A stretch of 64,000 bases of DNA from Paraburkholderia panacisoli (GCF_008369935.1 NZ_VTUZ01000021.1:62001-126000), one strand, 5' to 3'. Numbered from the stretch's first letter, positions 38,630 through 47,631 are shown. Made by a program: numbers and translations. The notes: a model not told the origin generated them from the sequence alone.

Positions 38630-39021
38630 CGCAATCCACGCAAACCACGTCGTCCAACCCCGCGCCCACCGCCGACACCCTGCTGCGCCTCGCGGCGATC
38701 ATCGACAGCCGCAAGGGGGGCGATCCGGATGTCTCGTACGTGTCGCGCCTGTTTCACAAGGGCGACGACGCGGTGCTGAAGAAGATTGGCGAAGAAGCCA
38801 CCGAAGTCGTGCTGGCCGCCAAAGACGCGCGCCACGGCGGTGCGCCGAAGGCGCTGGTCGGCGAGGTTGCGGACCTGTGGTTTCACTGCCTCGTGATGTT
38901 GTCGCATTTCGATCTGAGTCCGACCGACGTGCTCGCCGAACTCGAGCGCCGGGAAGGCCTGTCGGGTATCGAGGAGAAGGCGCTGCGCAAGAGCCGCGAG
39001 CGCGAGCAGAACGGCGATTGA
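38626..39021 (+). CDS. hisE: Phosphoribosyl-ATP pyrophosphatase
   Basis: 131 residues of the MazG-like helical fold: SYVSRLFHKGDDAVLKKIGEEATEVVLAAKD holds the metal-binding EExxE-type helix, and GEVADLWFHCLVMLSH the second one. It completes the set hisGDCBHAFIE (hisZ and the histidinol phosphatase are elsewhere). ATGA overlap with hisI fixes the start. Confidence 0.95.
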   Translation: MTQSTQTTSSNPAPTADTLLRLAAIIDSRKGGDPDVSYVSRLFHKGDDAVLKKIGEEATEVVLAAKDARHGGAPKALVGEVADLWFHCLVMLSHFDLSPTDVLAELERREGLSGIEEKALRKSREREQNGD

Positions 39022-39091
39022 CCGACCCTGGTTGAAGTCGCGAGCATCGGCGCCCACATTGCACTGAGCGCATCTTCGGGAGGACGCAAGC

Positions 39092-39487
39092 ATGGAACAG
39101 TCGCACGAGAGCTATCCGCCGCCGGTTTATCGTAACGCCATGGAACCGGAGCGCGAACGCAGCCTGCGCACGCTGACTCACGTGCTGTACGCGCTGTACG
39201 CGGTCCACTGGCTGACGGGCGGCCTGACGATCCTGATCGCGATCATCATCAACTACGTGAAGCGGGCCGATGTGGCGGGTACGCCGTACGAAGCCCACTT
39301 CGAGTGGCAGATCCGTTCTTTCTGGATGTGTCTGCTCGGCTACGTGATCGGCGCCATGCTGCTGCTGGTGGTGATTGGCATTCCGGTGCTATGGGCCGTC
39401 AGCATCTGGATGTTGTACCGTATTATTAAAGGCTGGCTGTATCTGTACGATAACAAGCCGCTTGCGAATCCGCGTGGCTGGGTCTGA
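39092..39487 (+). CDS. DUF4870-like membrane protein
   Basis: 131 residues with three hydrophobic segments (LTHVLYALYAVHWLTGGLTILIAIIINYV, WMCLLGYVIGAMLLLVVIGIPVLW, AVSIWMLYRIIKGWLYLYDNKP). It resembles small DUF4870-type inner-membrane proteins; the function is unknown. A clear GGGAGGAC ribosome site precedes the ATG. It follows hisE by 70 bases in the same transcript direction. Confidence 0.8.
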   Translation: MEQSHESYPPPVYRNAMEPERERSLRTLTHVLYALYAVHWLTGGLTILIAIIINYVKRADVAGTPYEAHFEWQIRSFWMCLLGYVIGAMLLLVVIGIPVLWAVSIWMLYRIIKGWLYLYDNKPLANPRGWV

Positions 39488-39570
39488 GTCATGCTGGCCC
39501 GTTCATCGGGTCCGGCTTGACGCTCGCCGTGCCACGCTTTGCGCTCCAGTCATACCGCGTCAGGAATACG

Positions 39571-39936
39571 ATGAGTCACGACCCGAATTGCCTTTTCTGC
39601 AAAATCGCCGCCGGCGAGATCCCGTCGACCAAAGTCCATGAAGACGAAGAGTTTGTTGCCTTCCGCGACATCCGTCCGGCGGCCGAAACGCATGTGCTGG
39701 TGATTCCGCGCAAGCACATCGCCACGCTGTCGAACTGCACCGAAAGCGATACGCCGCTGCTTGGTAGAATGTTAGTTTTGGTGGCGCGTCTGGCCGATCA
39801 ATTGGGCGTGGCCTACGCAGGCGGTCAAACGGGCTTTCGCACGGTAATCAATACCGGTCCGGGCGGCGGTCAGGAGGTGTATCACCTGCACGCGCACATT
39901 CTTGCGGGACCGCGCCCATGGCAGCGAATGGGTTGA
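39571..39936 (+). CDS. HIT-family nucleotide-binding hydrolase
   Basis: 121 residues. CLFCKIAAGEIPSTKVHEDEEFVAFRDIRP, HVLVIPRKHIATL and the histidine triad H-L-H-A-H in EVYHLHAHILAGP place it in the HinT branch, which cleaves AMP from phosphoramidates. The start MSHDPNCLF is chosen because it matches the family N-terminus. Confidence 0.93.
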   Translation: MSHDPNCLFCKIAAGEIPSTKVHEDEEFVAFRDIRPAAETHVLVIPRKHIATLSNCTESDTPLLGRMLVLVARLADQLGVAYAGGQTGFRTVINTGPGGGQEVYHLHAHILAGPRPWQRMG

Positions 39937-40184
39937 CGGAAAAAACGGGGTCGCGGACTTTGCTGCGACTTTTGGTCGGAGACAATGGCGCGGCCGTCGT
40001 TTTTGCGCCTTTGTAATAACGCCGACGCGGTCGTCCGGCCACAATGCTAAGGTGGGTGTGCCACCGGTCGAATCGGAACAGCCAGCGGTATCGTATAGGT
40101 GAAGCGTCAGCGCTTCAAATCACGCCGCCAGGCGCACGAAATTTACCGCATCGCGGTGCGGTGTCGGGGTTAAGGAGAGCAGTC

Positions 40185-40427
40185 ATGGGTTCATTGAGCA
40201 TTTGGCATTGGTTGATCGTGTTGTTGATCGTCGCACTCGTGTTCGGCACGAAGAAGCTGCGCAATATCGGCACTGATCTGGGCGGCGCGGTGAAGGGCTT
40301 CAAGGAAGGCATGAAGGAAGCCGAAACGCCGGCTGGCGACGCGCAGCAGCAGCGCGAACTGCCGCGCAATGGCGCGGTGGATGTGGAAGCGAAAGAAAAG
40401 ACGCCGCGTTCCGGCGATTTCCGCTAA
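40185..40427 (+). CDS. tatA: Sec-independent translocase subunit TatA
   Basis: 80 residues. One N-terminal membrane helix (SIWHWLIVLLIVALVFGTKKL) with the FGTKKLRNIG hinge, an amphipathic helix and a charged tail. It builds the pore for folded proteins with a twin-arginine signal. TAAGGAG ribosome site. The 248 bases before it contain a TGAAGCG/CGCTTCA hairpin at 40100-40117 and no other gene. Confidence 0.96.
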   Translation: MGSLSIWHWLIVLLIVALVFGTKKLRNIGTDLGGAVKGFKEGMKEAETPAGDAQQQRELPRNGAVDVEAKEKTPRSGDFR

Positions 40428-40466
40428 GCCGCGGCTGATCCGCGTTACTGACGGACATTCCACTTC

Positions 40467-40985
40467 ATGCTGGACCTCGGTCTAACCAAGATGGCGCTGA
40501 TCGGCGTCGTCGCGCTGGTCGTACTCGGACCTGAGCGCCTGCCACGCGTCGCCCGCACGGCTGGCGCGCTGTTCGGCCGCGCGCAGCGGTATATCAACGA
40601 CGTGAAGTCCGAAGTCACGCGCGAAATCGAACTCGACGAATTGCGTCGCATGAAGACCGAGTTCGAAACAGCGGCGAGCAATGTCGAAACCTCCGTTCAG
40701 GACAATCTGCGCAAGCACGAAAGCGAATTGAACGAAGCGTGGAACAGCGGCACTTCGGTGTCGCCGAGCATTGCCGGCGGCGCGCTCGAAGACGTCGGCA
40801 ATTCGTCGTGGCCGAGCAGCACGCCGGCTGCAGCGCCCAAGCGCAAGAACTGGCGTGTCAAGCAGAGCGCCATGCCGACCTGGTACAAGCGCGCAACCAC
40901 GCGTCGTACGCGCGTGCAGTCGGGTGCTGCGCGCGTCGCGCGGCATACGCCTGCCACCATGCGTCGTCCAACGCGGTTCTTCTGA
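40467..40985 (+). CDS. tatB: Twin-arginine translocase subunit TatB
   Basis: 172 residues. N-terminal helix LTKMALIGVVALVVLGPERLPRVARTAG with the TatB-specific Glu, a long amphipathic helix (INDVKSEVTREIELDELRRMK), then a polar tail that is basic at the end (KRATTRRTRVQSGAARV). TatB forms the substrate receptor with TatC. Confidence 0.96.
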   Translation: MLDLGLTKMALIGVVALVVLGPERLPRVARTAGALFGRAQRYINDVKSEVTREIELDELRRMKTEFETAASNVETSVQDNLRKHESELNEAWNSGTSVSPSIAGGALEDVGNSSWPSSTPAAAPKRKNWRVKQSAMPTWYKRATTRRTRVQSGAARVARHTPATMRRPTRFF

Positions 40986-41019
40986 TGATCAGAACGACAA
41001 TCCCTAACCGAGGGCCGGT

Positions 41020-41802
41020 GTGAGCGACCCCCAGCAATCCCAGGACGAAGGCACTGAAGAGACCTTCATTTCCCACCTCGTTGAATTGCGCGACCGCATC
41101 ATCCGCGCGGGCCTTGCCGTCATCGTGGTGTTCATCGGGCTCGTGTATTGGGCGCCGGACATTTTCAAGCTGCTGGCGCGCCCGCTGATGCAGAATCTGC
41201 CGAAGGACGGCAAGATGATCGTCACCGACGTCACCGGCTCGTTCTTCGTGCCTATGAAGGTGACGATGCTGGTCGCTTTTGTGATCGCGTTGCCGGTTGT
41301 GCTGTACCAGATCTGGGCGTTCGTCGCGCCGGGGCTTTATCAGCACGAGAAGAAGCTGGTGGGGCCGCTGGTGGCGAGCAGCTATACGCTCTTTCTGTGC
41401 GGCATGGCGTTCGCGTATTTCGTGGTGTTCCCGACCATCTTCCGTGTGATGGCGCATTACAACGCGCCGCTCGGCGCGGAAATGACCACCGACATCGACA
41501 ATTACCTGAGCTTCGTGCTGACCATGTTCATTGCGTTCGGCGTGACGTTCGAAGTGCCGATCGTCGTCGTGCTGCTGGTTCGCATGAACGTGCTGACCAT
41601 CAAGAAGCTCAAGGAAATTCGTCCGTATGTGATCGTCGGCGCGTTTGTGATTTCGGCTGTGGTGACGCCTCCGGATGTGTTCTCGCAGCTGATCCTGGCG
41701 ATTCCGCTGATCGTGCTGTATGAGGCGGGGATCATTGCAGCGCGGCTCTTCGTCAGCAAGCAGCCAGCGGCGATCGAGGATGCGAGTCCGCCGTCGAGTT
41801 GA
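41020..41802 (+). CDS. tatC: Twin-arginine translocase subunit TatC
   Basis: 260 residues, six membrane segments. FISHLVELRDRIIRAGLAVIV and the periplasmic-loop Glu region, VTDVTGSFFVPMKVTMLVAFVIALPVVLYQIWAFVAPGLYQHEKK are diagnostic. It recognises the twin-arginine signal; predicted substrates in this window are the Rieske protein and the phosphatase-like lipoprotein at 9087. GTG start. Confidence 0.97.
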   Translation: MSDPQQSQDEGTEETFISHLVELRDRIIRAGLAVIVVFIGLVYWAPDIFKLLARPLMQNLPKDGKMIVTDVTGSFFVPMKVTMLVAFVIALPVVLYQIWAFVAPGLYQHEKKLVGPLVASSYTLFLCGMAFAYFVVFPTIFRVMAHYNAPLGAEMTTDIDNYLSFVLTMFIAFGVTFEVPIVVVLLVRMNVLTIKKLKEIRPYVIVGAFVISAVVTPPDVFSQLILAIPLIVLYEAGIIAARLFVSKQPAAIEDASPPSS

Positions 41803-41842
41803 TATAGCGCTTGGCGTTTTGCGCGAAACGGCAGACAAACAA

Positions 41843-41878
41843 AAAGGGCAGTCCAGTGATGGACTGCCCTTTCGTTTT
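41843..41878. terminator. Bidirectional terminator between tatC and the HtrA-type protease
   Basis: A perfect 13-bp stem AAAGGGCAGTCCA / TGGACTGCCCTTT with a GTGA loop, followed by TCGTTTT on plus and by TTTGTTTGTC on minus. It separates convergent stops at 41802 and 41940. Confidence 0.93.
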
Positions 41879-41939
41879 GGTTTCGGCTCATTGGCCACGC
41901 TATCTGACTATGGCGGCTCGCGCAGTATTGCGTCTCGCC

Positions 41940-43160
41940 TCAACCGCCTTCCTCGTCCGGCTGATCGCCGCCGTTTTCTTCGGCGGGTTGCTTCGGCGGC
42001 GGCGGACGCTTGCCGATGGTCACGTCCAGATCGACCGTGTGGCCTTTGCGTACCAGATGCACCTTCGCAGCCGTGCCCGGCTTGATCTGTGCGATGACGT
42101 TCAACAAGCGCGTGGTGTCGGTGATCTCCTGGCCGTTCACGCTCATCAGGATGTCGCCCGGCTTGATGCCCGCACGGTCGGCCGGCCCGTTCTTCAGCAC
42201 GCCCGCGACGATCGCGCCCGACTTCTGGTCGAGCCCGAACGACTCGGCGATCTCCGGCGTCACGTCCTGCGGCTCGACGCCGATCCAGCCGCGCGTGACC
42301 GAGCCGGTGGTGATGATGCTTTCCAGCACGCTGCGCGCCGTCGACACCGGGATCGCAAAGCCGATGCCGAGCGAGCCTCCCGAGCGCGAATAGATCGCGG
42401 TGTTGATGCCGAGGAGGTTGCCGTTCACGTCGACCAGCGCACCGCCCGAATTGCCGGGATTGATCGCCGCGTCGGTCTGGATGAAGTTTTCGAACGTATT
42501 GATGCCGAGGTGATTGCGCCCGAGCGCGCTGACGATGCCCATCGTCACCGTCTGGCCGACGCCGAACGGATTGCCGATCGCCAGCACGATATCGCCCACG
42601 CGCGTCTGGTCCATGCGGCCGAGCGTGATGGTGGGCAGGTTGGTCATGTTGACCTTCAGCACAGCCAGATCCGTTTCGGGATCGATGCCGATCACCTTCG
42701 CATTGGTGGTGCGGCCATCGGCCAGAGCGATTTCGATCTGGTCGGCGCCGTCGACGACGTGCTGGTTCGTTAGAATGTAACCTTCCGAACTCACTATCAC
42801 CCCGGAGCCGAGGTTGGATGCCGGTTGCTCCTGCTGCTTGCGTTTGTTCTTGTCGCCGAAGAAGTAGCGGAACAGCGGATCTTTCGCGCGCGGATCGGGC
42901 GGCAGTGAGCCATCCTTGCTTGAGAACACGTTGACGACCGCGGGCATGGCCTTTTGCGCGGCGTCCGCATAGGACGTCTGGGCTGGCCCGCCGCCGATGC
43001 CTGGCGCCACTTCCCGCAGGGCGACGATCGGTTCGGCGAGTTGCTTGCCGAATTGCCCTTGACGCTGGAGCCACTGCGGTTTGAGAGTCGCAATGATGAA
43101 CATCAGCGCCAACAGCACGGTCACCGCTTGGGCAAAGAACAGCCAAAAGCGTCTAAGCAT
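41940..43160 (-). CDS. HtrA/DegS-type periplasmic serine protease with one PDZ domain
   Basis: 406 residues. One N-terminal membrane anchor (FWLFFAQAVTVLLALMFIIATL), a trypsin-like domain and a single PDZ domain (IGVEPQDVTPEIAESFGL, GIKPGDILMSVNGQEITD). Catalytic His in TNQHVV, Asp in DPETDLAVLKV, Ser in NPGNSGGALV. One PDZ and a retained anchor resemble DegS/AlgW, which start the envelope stress cascade, more than DegP with two PDZ domains. The tail is Pro/Glu/Gly-rich. The start lies 19 bases from the divergent Nif3 gene. Confidence 0.92.
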   Translation of the reverse strand: MLRRFWLFFAQAVTVLLALMFIIATLKPQWLQRQGQFGKQLAEPIVALREVAPGIGGGPAQTSYADAAQKAMPAVVNVFSSKDGSLPPDPRAKDPLFRYFFGDKNKRKQQEQPASNLGSGVIVSSEGYILTNQHVVDGADQIEIALADGRTTNAKVIGIDPETDLAVLKVNMTNLPTITLGRMDQTRVGDIVLAIGNPFGVGQTVTMGIVSALGRNHLGINTFENFIQTDAAINPGNSGGALVDVNGNLLGINTAIYSRSGGSLGIGFAIPVSTARSVLESIITTGSVTRGWIGVEPQDVTPEIAESFGLDQKSGAIVAGVLKNGPADRAGIKPGDILMSVNGQEITDTTRLLNVIAQIKPGTAAKVHLVRKGHTVDLDVTIGKRPPPPKQPAEENGGDQPDEEGG

Positions 43161-43179
43161 CTGAAGACTAGAGGATTAT

Positions 43180-43926
43180 ATGGATCGGATCGAACTTGAA
43201 TTGTACTTGAACAATCTTCTTGAAACCGCGCGCTTCAAGGACTATTGCCCCAATGGATTGCAGGTCGAAGGGCGTCGCCGGATCAACAAGCTCGCGACCG
43301 GTGTGACCGCGTCGGTGGCCTTCCTGGAGGCAGCGCTCGACTGGGGCGCGGACGCCGTGCTGGTCCATCACGGCTACTTCTGGCGCAACGAAGCGCCGCA
43401 GATCACCGGCCGCAAACATGCGCGCCTGAAACTGCTGATCGGCAACGACTTGAACCTGTTCGCGTATCACCTGCCGCTCGACGACCATCCCGAGTTCGGC
43501 AACAACGCGCAGATCGGCGAAAAGATGGGCTGGATCAGCGACGCGCGTTTCGGCGAAAACAATCTGGGCTGGCTCGCCACGTTTCCGATGCCGATCACGC
43601 TTGCGCACTTCACCGCGCAGATCGAACAGACGCTCGGCCGCACACCGCTCGTGTTCGGCGACCCGGATCGCGAACTACGGCGCGTGGGCTGGTGCACGGG
43701 CGCTGCGCAGGGCATGTTCGACGCGGCGATCGACGCGGGCGCCGACGTCTACCTGACCGGCGAAGTGTCGGAGTCGGTGATGCACACGTCGGCGGAAAGC
43801 GGCGTCGCGTTTCTCGCGGCCGGGCACCACGCGACGGAACGCTTCGGCGTGCAGGCAGTGGGCAAACATCTGTCCGAGCAGTTCGATATCGAACACCTGT
43901 TTATCGATATCCCTAATCCCGTTTGA
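43180..43926 (+). CDS. Nif3-like dinuclear metal centre protein
   Basis: 248 residues, NIF3/YbgI family (GTP cyclohydrolase I type 2-like). Metal ligands are in DAVLVHHGYFW, LDDHPEFGNNAQIG, and near the end AGHHATERFGVQA with Glu/His. YCPNGLQVEG at the N-terminus is the family hallmark. The true function of the family is poorly defined. TAGAGGATTAT is the ribosome site. Confidence 0.94.
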   Translation: MDRIELELYLNNLLETARFKDYCPNGLQVEGRRRINKLATGVTASVAFLEAALDWGADAVLVHHGYFWRNEAPQITGRKHARLKLLIGNDLNLFAYHLPLDDHPEFGNNAQIGEKMGWISDARFGENNLGWLATFPMPITLAHFTAQIEQTLGRTPLVFGDPDRELRRVGWCTGAAQGMFDAAIDAGADVYLTGEVSESVMHTSAESGVAFLAAGHHATERFGVQAVGKHLSEQFDIEHLFIDIPNPV

Positions 43927-43993
43927 ATTGCGAATTGCATTGAAGAAGCAAAAGGCGCGAATAACGCAGAGGGCACTTAAAAGGAGGTGTGAA

Positions 43994-44068
43994 ATGCTCT
44001 GCGATTCGTACGGAGAAACCCTGAGTTATCAAGGACTTCGCACGGTATTTGGCAATCGGCCCTTGTAA
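43994..44068 (+). CDS. 24-codon leader ORF upstream of petA
   Basis: AAGGAGGTG, a near-perfect complement of the 16S rRNA tail, stands five bases before this ATG. The peptide begins MLCDSYGETL and ends GNRPL. Its TAA is followed at once by the ATG at 44069 in the same frame as petA. A ribosome finishing this peptide would be in place to reinitiate on petA. The peptide is not recognised. Confidence 0.5.
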   Translation: MLCDSYGETLSYQGLRTVFGNRPL

Positions 44069-44146
44069 ATGGCGACTCCATTCGCGCAAACTAGCGGCGG
44101 TAGAAGAGACGTGAAGGAAAAATCCAACTCAGAAGTGGGGCGTGTG

Positions 44147-44767
44147 ATGCGAGACAAAGAAGATGAACGCGTCGACGGCAGCCGCCGGAACTGGCTGGTA
44201 GCGACGACCGTAGCAGGTGGCATAGGAGGCGTTGCCATTGTCGTACCCTTTGTTAGTTCGTTTGCACCATCTGAAAGGGCCAAGGCAGCAGGTGCCCCGG
44301 TCGAAGTCGATTTCAGCAATCTCAAGCCCGGCGACATGATGACTGTCGCCTGGCGTGGCAAGCCGGTGTGGATCATCAACCGCACCGACAGAATGCTCGC
44401 CGATGTCCAGAAAGCCGATAACCAGGTAGCGGACCCCCACACCACGAATCCCTTCTCGATGCCGTTGCCGGACTACTGCAACAACGAATTCCGTTCACGC
44501 GCCGAGAACAAGCATCTTTTAGTCGCCGTCGCCGTGTGCACCCATCTGGGCTGCACGCCGACGCCGCGCTTCCAGGAGGGCGCGCAGCCCAATCTTCCGG
44601 ACGACTGGCCAGGCGGCTTCCTGTGCCCGTGCCACGGCTCGACTTACGACATGGCCGGCCGCGTCTTCAAGAACAAACCTGCGCCGCAGAACCTCGACAT
44701 CCCGCGCTTCATGTTCACGTCGGCCACCGGCCTCGTGATCGGGAAGGACGAGAAAGGAGAAGCGTAA
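44147..44767 (+). CDS. petA: Ubiquinol-cytochrome c reductase Rieske iron-sulfur subunit
   Basis: 206 residues from ATG 44147 (MRDKEDER); an in-frame ATG at 44069, right after the leader ORF stop, would give 232 residues. A twin-arginine-like start (SRRNWLVATTVAGGIGGVAIVVPFV) anchors the protein and suggests Tat export. Cluster ligands are in VCTHLGCTP and CPCHGSTYD (two Cys, two His, with the disulfide Cys pair). The protein carries electrons from ubiquinol to cytochrome c1. The stop overlaps petB by one base (TAATG). Confidence 0.95.
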   Translation: MRDKEDERVDGSRRNWLVATTVAGGIGGVAIVVPFVSSFAPSERAKAAGAPVEVDFSNLKPGDMMTVAWRGKPVWIINRTDRMLADVQKADNQVADPHTTNPFSMPLPDYCNNEFRSRAENKHLLVAVAVCTHLGCTPTPRFQEGAQPNLPDDWPGGFLCPCHGSTYDMAGRVFKNKPAPQNLDIPRFMFTSATGLVIGKDEKGEA

Positions 44768-46146
44768 TGGCGATGGACCACGAAGTAGAGACGACCGGGC
44801 TGGCCGGCTGGATCGACCGGCGCTTTCCCATGACGTCCACCTGGAAGAAGCACGTTACCGAGTACTACGCGCCGAAGAACTTCAACTTCTGGTACTTCTT
44901 CGGTTCGCTCGCGTTGCTGGTGCTGGTCAATCAGATCGTCACCGGCATCTTCCTCACGATGAACTACAAGCCCGACGCGACGCTCGCGTTCTCGTCGGTC
45001 GAGTACATCATGCGCGAGGTGCCGTGGGGCTGGCTGATCCGTTATATGCACTCCACGGGCGCGTCGATGTTTTTCGTCGTCGTGTATCTGCATATGTTCC
45101 GCGGGCTGATGTACGGCTCGTATCGCAAGCCGCGCGAACTGGTGTGGATTTTCGGCTGCTTTATTTTCCTGAGCCTGATGGCGGAGGCGTTCTTCGGCTA
45201 TCTGCTGCCGTGGGGACAGATGTCGTTCTGGGGCGCGCAGGTGATCGTCAATCTGTTCTCGGCGATTCCGTTCATCGGCCCCGATCTGTCGCTGTGGATT
45301 CGCGGCGACTACGTCGTCTCGGACGTGACGCTCAATCGCTTCTTCGCCTTTCACGTGATCGCGATTCCGCTGGTGCTGATCGGGCTGGTGATCGCCCACC
45401 TGGTCGCGCTGCATGAAGTGGGGTCGAACAACCCGGACGGCATCGAGATCAAGGCGAAGAAGGGCCCGGACGGCATCCCGCTCGACGGCATCCCGTTCCA
45501 CCCGTACTACTCGGTGCATGATTTCATGGGCACGTGTGTGTTTCTGGTGATCTTCGCGGCGATCATCTTCTTCGCGCCGGAAATGGGCGGGTACTTCCTC
45601 GAAGCCAACAACTTCGTGCCCGCCAATCCGCTGCAAACGCCGCCGGAAATCGCGCCGGTCTGGTACTTCACCGCCTTCTACGCGATGCTGCGCGCCACCA
45701 CCGATCCGTTCAAGATCGTGCTGATGATCGTGATCGCACTGCTCGGCCTGCTCGCGCTGGTGCGCGCGCGCGGCAAGTGGAAGCCCGGCTTGCCGGTGCT
45801 CGCGGTGTTGGTGATTCTGGCGATGGCGTTCACCGAATCGAAGTTCTGGGGCGTGGTGGTGATGGGCAGCGCGGTGATCTCGCTGTTCTTCCTGCCCTGG
45901 CTCGACCGCTCGCCGGTCAAGTCGATTCGTTACCGGCCGTTTTTTCACAAGGTGTTCTACGGGATTTTCGTGCTCGCTTTCCTGACGTTGGGCTTCCTCG
46001 GCACTAAACCGCCGTCGCCAGCCTCCACGCTGATTGCTCAGGTGTGTGCGTTGATCTACTTCGCGTTTTTCCTCGGTATGCCGTTCTGGACGCGGCTTGG
46101 CACGTTCAAGCAGCCGCCCGAACGGGTGCGGTTCAAGCCTCACTAA
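44767..46146 (+). CDS. petB: Cytochrome b subunit of the bc1 complex
   Basis: 459 residues, a long-form cytochrome b (both N- and C-terminal parts fused). Haem-ligand histidines occur in RYMHSTGASMFFVVVYLHMFRGL and NRFFAFHVIAIPLVLIGLVIAHLVALHE. The Qo-site PEWYF motif appears as PVWYFTAFYAMLR. FGYLLPWGQMSFWGAQVI is also conserved. The ATG shares one base with the petA stop. Confidence 0.97.
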   Translation: MAMDHEVETTGLAGWIDRRFPMTSTWKKHVTEYYAPKNFNFWYFFGSLALLVLVNQIVTGIFLTMNYKPDATLAFSSVEYIMREVPWGWLIRYMHSTGASMFFVVVYLHMFRGLMYGSYRKPRELVWIFGCFIFLSLMAEAFFGYLLPWGQMSFWGAQVIVNLFSAIPFIGPDLSLWIRGDYVVSDVTLNRFFAFHVIAIPLVLIGLVIAHLVALHEVGSNNPDGIEIKAKKGPDGIPLDGIPFHPYYSVHDFMGTCVFLVIFAAIIFFAPEMGGYFLEANNFVPANPLQTPPEIAPVWYFTAFYAMLRATTDPFKIVLMIVIALLGLLALVRARGKWKPGLPVLAVLVILAMAFTESKFWGVVVMGSAVISLFFLPWLDRSPVKSIRYRPFFHKVFYGIFVLAFLTLGFLGTKPPSPASTLIAQVCALIYFAFFLGMPFWTRLGTFKQPPERVRFKPH

Positions 46147-46168
46147 TCGCGAGCCAGGAGAACACGCA

Positions 46169-46924
46169 ATGAAAAAACTGCTTTCGACGTGCGCGCTGAT
46201 CGGCGCGACACTGCTCGCGGTGCTGACCGCCCCGGCTTACGCGGACGAGAATTTCCCTCTCGACCGCGCGCCGGATAACGCGGAGAATTTCGCTTCTTTG
46301 CAGCACGGCGCGCAATTGTTTGTAAACTACTGCCTGAATTGCCACAGCGCGAACCTGATGCGCTACAACCGGCTGACCGACCTCGGCATCACGCCGAGCG
46401 AAATTCAGGCGAACCTGCTGTTCACCACCGACAAGGTCGGCAACACGATGACCGTGGCGATGCGCCCGGACGACGCGAAAGCGTGGTTCGGCGCGACGCC
46501 GCCGGACCTGTCGGTGGAAGCCCGGGCGCGCGGCAAGGATTGGCTCTACACGTATCTGCGCACTTTTTATCGCGACGATACGCGGCCGACCGGCTGGAAC
46601 AATCTGGTGTATGAGAACGTGGGCATGCCTCACGTGCTGTGGCAGCTTCAGGGGCAACGTGCAGCGAAGTTCGGTGACGAAACCGACGAAAAAACCGGCG
46701 AGACGGTACACAAATTTGTCGGCTTCCAGCAGCTCACTCCGGGGACGATGTCGCCGGTAGATTATGATTCTGCTGTGGCCGACCTCGTGTCGTACCTGTC
46801 ATGGATGTCCGAACCGACGCAGAAAACCCGCAAACAGCTTGGCGTGTGGGTGCTGCTGTTCCTCGGTATCCTGAGCTTTTTCGCCTGGCGACTGAACGCT
46901 GCGTACTGGAAACATATCAAATAA
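46169..46924 (+). CDS. petC: Cytochrome c1 subunit
   Basis: 251 residues. Signal peptide (LLSTCALIGATLLAVLTAPAYA), the haem site CLNCHS, ligand Met region, a later segment VGMPHVLWQLQG, and a C-terminal membrane anchor (LGVWVLLFLGILSFFAWRLNAAYW). Completes petABC. Ribosome site CCAGGAG. Confidence 0.97.
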   Translation: MKKLLSTCALIGATLLAVLTAPAYADENFPLDRAPDNAENFASLQHGAQLFVNYCLNCHSANLMRYNRLTDLGITPSEIQANLLFTTDKVGNTMTVAMRPDDAKAWFGATPPDLSVEARARGKDWLYTYLRTFYRDDTRPTGWNNLVYENVGMPHVLWQLQGQRAAKFGDETDEKTGETVHKFVGFQQLTPGTMSPVDYDSAVADLVSYLSWMSEPTQKTRKQLGVWVLLFLGILSFFAWRLNAAYWKHIK

Positions 46925-46956
46925 TCACGCCGTCACACGGTGTGGGGCTGGCGCCA

Positions 46957-46982
46957 GGAAAAACCTGCTGAACGGTTTTTCC
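46957..46982 (+). other. Hairpin between petC and sspA
   Basis: A perfect 9-bp stem GGAAAAACC / GGTTTTTCC with an 8-base loop. The T residues are inside the stem, not after it, so it may be a weak terminator, a processing site or an mRNA-stability element between the respiratory and stringent-protein genes. Confidence 0.5.
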
Positions 46983-47019
46983 GCGCGCTGGCCCTTCAGC
47001 TTTTTGAGGAAACGTAAAC

Positions 47020-47631
47020 ATGATGGTTCTGTATTCCGGCACAACTTGCCCGTTCTCCCAGCGTTGCCGGCTGGTGTTGTTCGAAAAGGGCATGGACTTC
47101 GAAATCCGCGACGTCGACCTGTTTAACAAGCCGGAAGACATCGCCGTGATGAATCCGTACGGTCAAGTGCCGATTCTCGTCGAACGGGACCTGATTCTGT
47201 ACGAATCGAACATCATCAACGAGTACATCGACGAGCGCTTCCCGCATCCGCAACTGATGCCGGCTGATCCGGTGCAGCGCGCCCGCGCGCGCCTGTTCCT
47301 GCTGAACTTCGAGAAGGAGCTGTTCGTGCACGTCGGCACGCTCGAAAATGAAAAGGGCAAGGCCGCCGAGAAGAATCACGAAAAGGCCCGCCTCGCGATC
47401 CGCGATCGCCTGACGCAGCTCGCGCCGATCTTCCTGAAGAACAAGTACATGCTCGGCGAAGAGTTCTCGATGCTCGACGTCGCGATCGCGCCGCTGCTGT
47501 GGCGTCTGGACCACTACGGTATCGAGCTGTCGAAGAACGCCGCACCGCTGATGAAGTACGCCGAGCGCATTTTCAGCCGCCCGGCTTACATCGAAGCGCT
47601 GACGCCTTCGGAAAAGGTGATGCGCCGTTGA
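47020..47631 (+). CDS. sspA: Stringent starvation protein A
   Basis: 203 residues of the glutathione-transferase fold without typical GST activity: LYSGTTCPFSQRCRLVLFEKGMDFEIRDVDLFNKPEDI, then NPYGQVPILVERDLILYESNIINEYIDERFPHPQLMP. SspA binds RNA polymerase. TGAGGAAACG ribosome site. Its position after petABC is common in beta- and gammaproteobacteria. Confidence 0.95.
   Translation: MMVLYSGTTCPFSQRCRLVLFEKGMDFEIRDVDLFNKPEDIAVMNPYGQVPILVERDLILYESNIINEYIDERFPHPQLMPADPVQRARARLFLLNFEKELFVHVGTLENEKGKAAEKNHEKARLAIRDRLTQLAPIFLKNKYMLGEEFSMLDVAIAPLLWRLDHYGIELSKNAAPLMKYAERIFSRPAYIEALTPSEKVMRR

Noticed and set aside
44644..46143. 499-codon open frame on the minus strand across petB
   Set aside because: It is the complement of a conserved cytochrome b gene. 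The translation is rich in His, Arg and Gln repeats without any fold signature, as expected from high-GC antisense frames.
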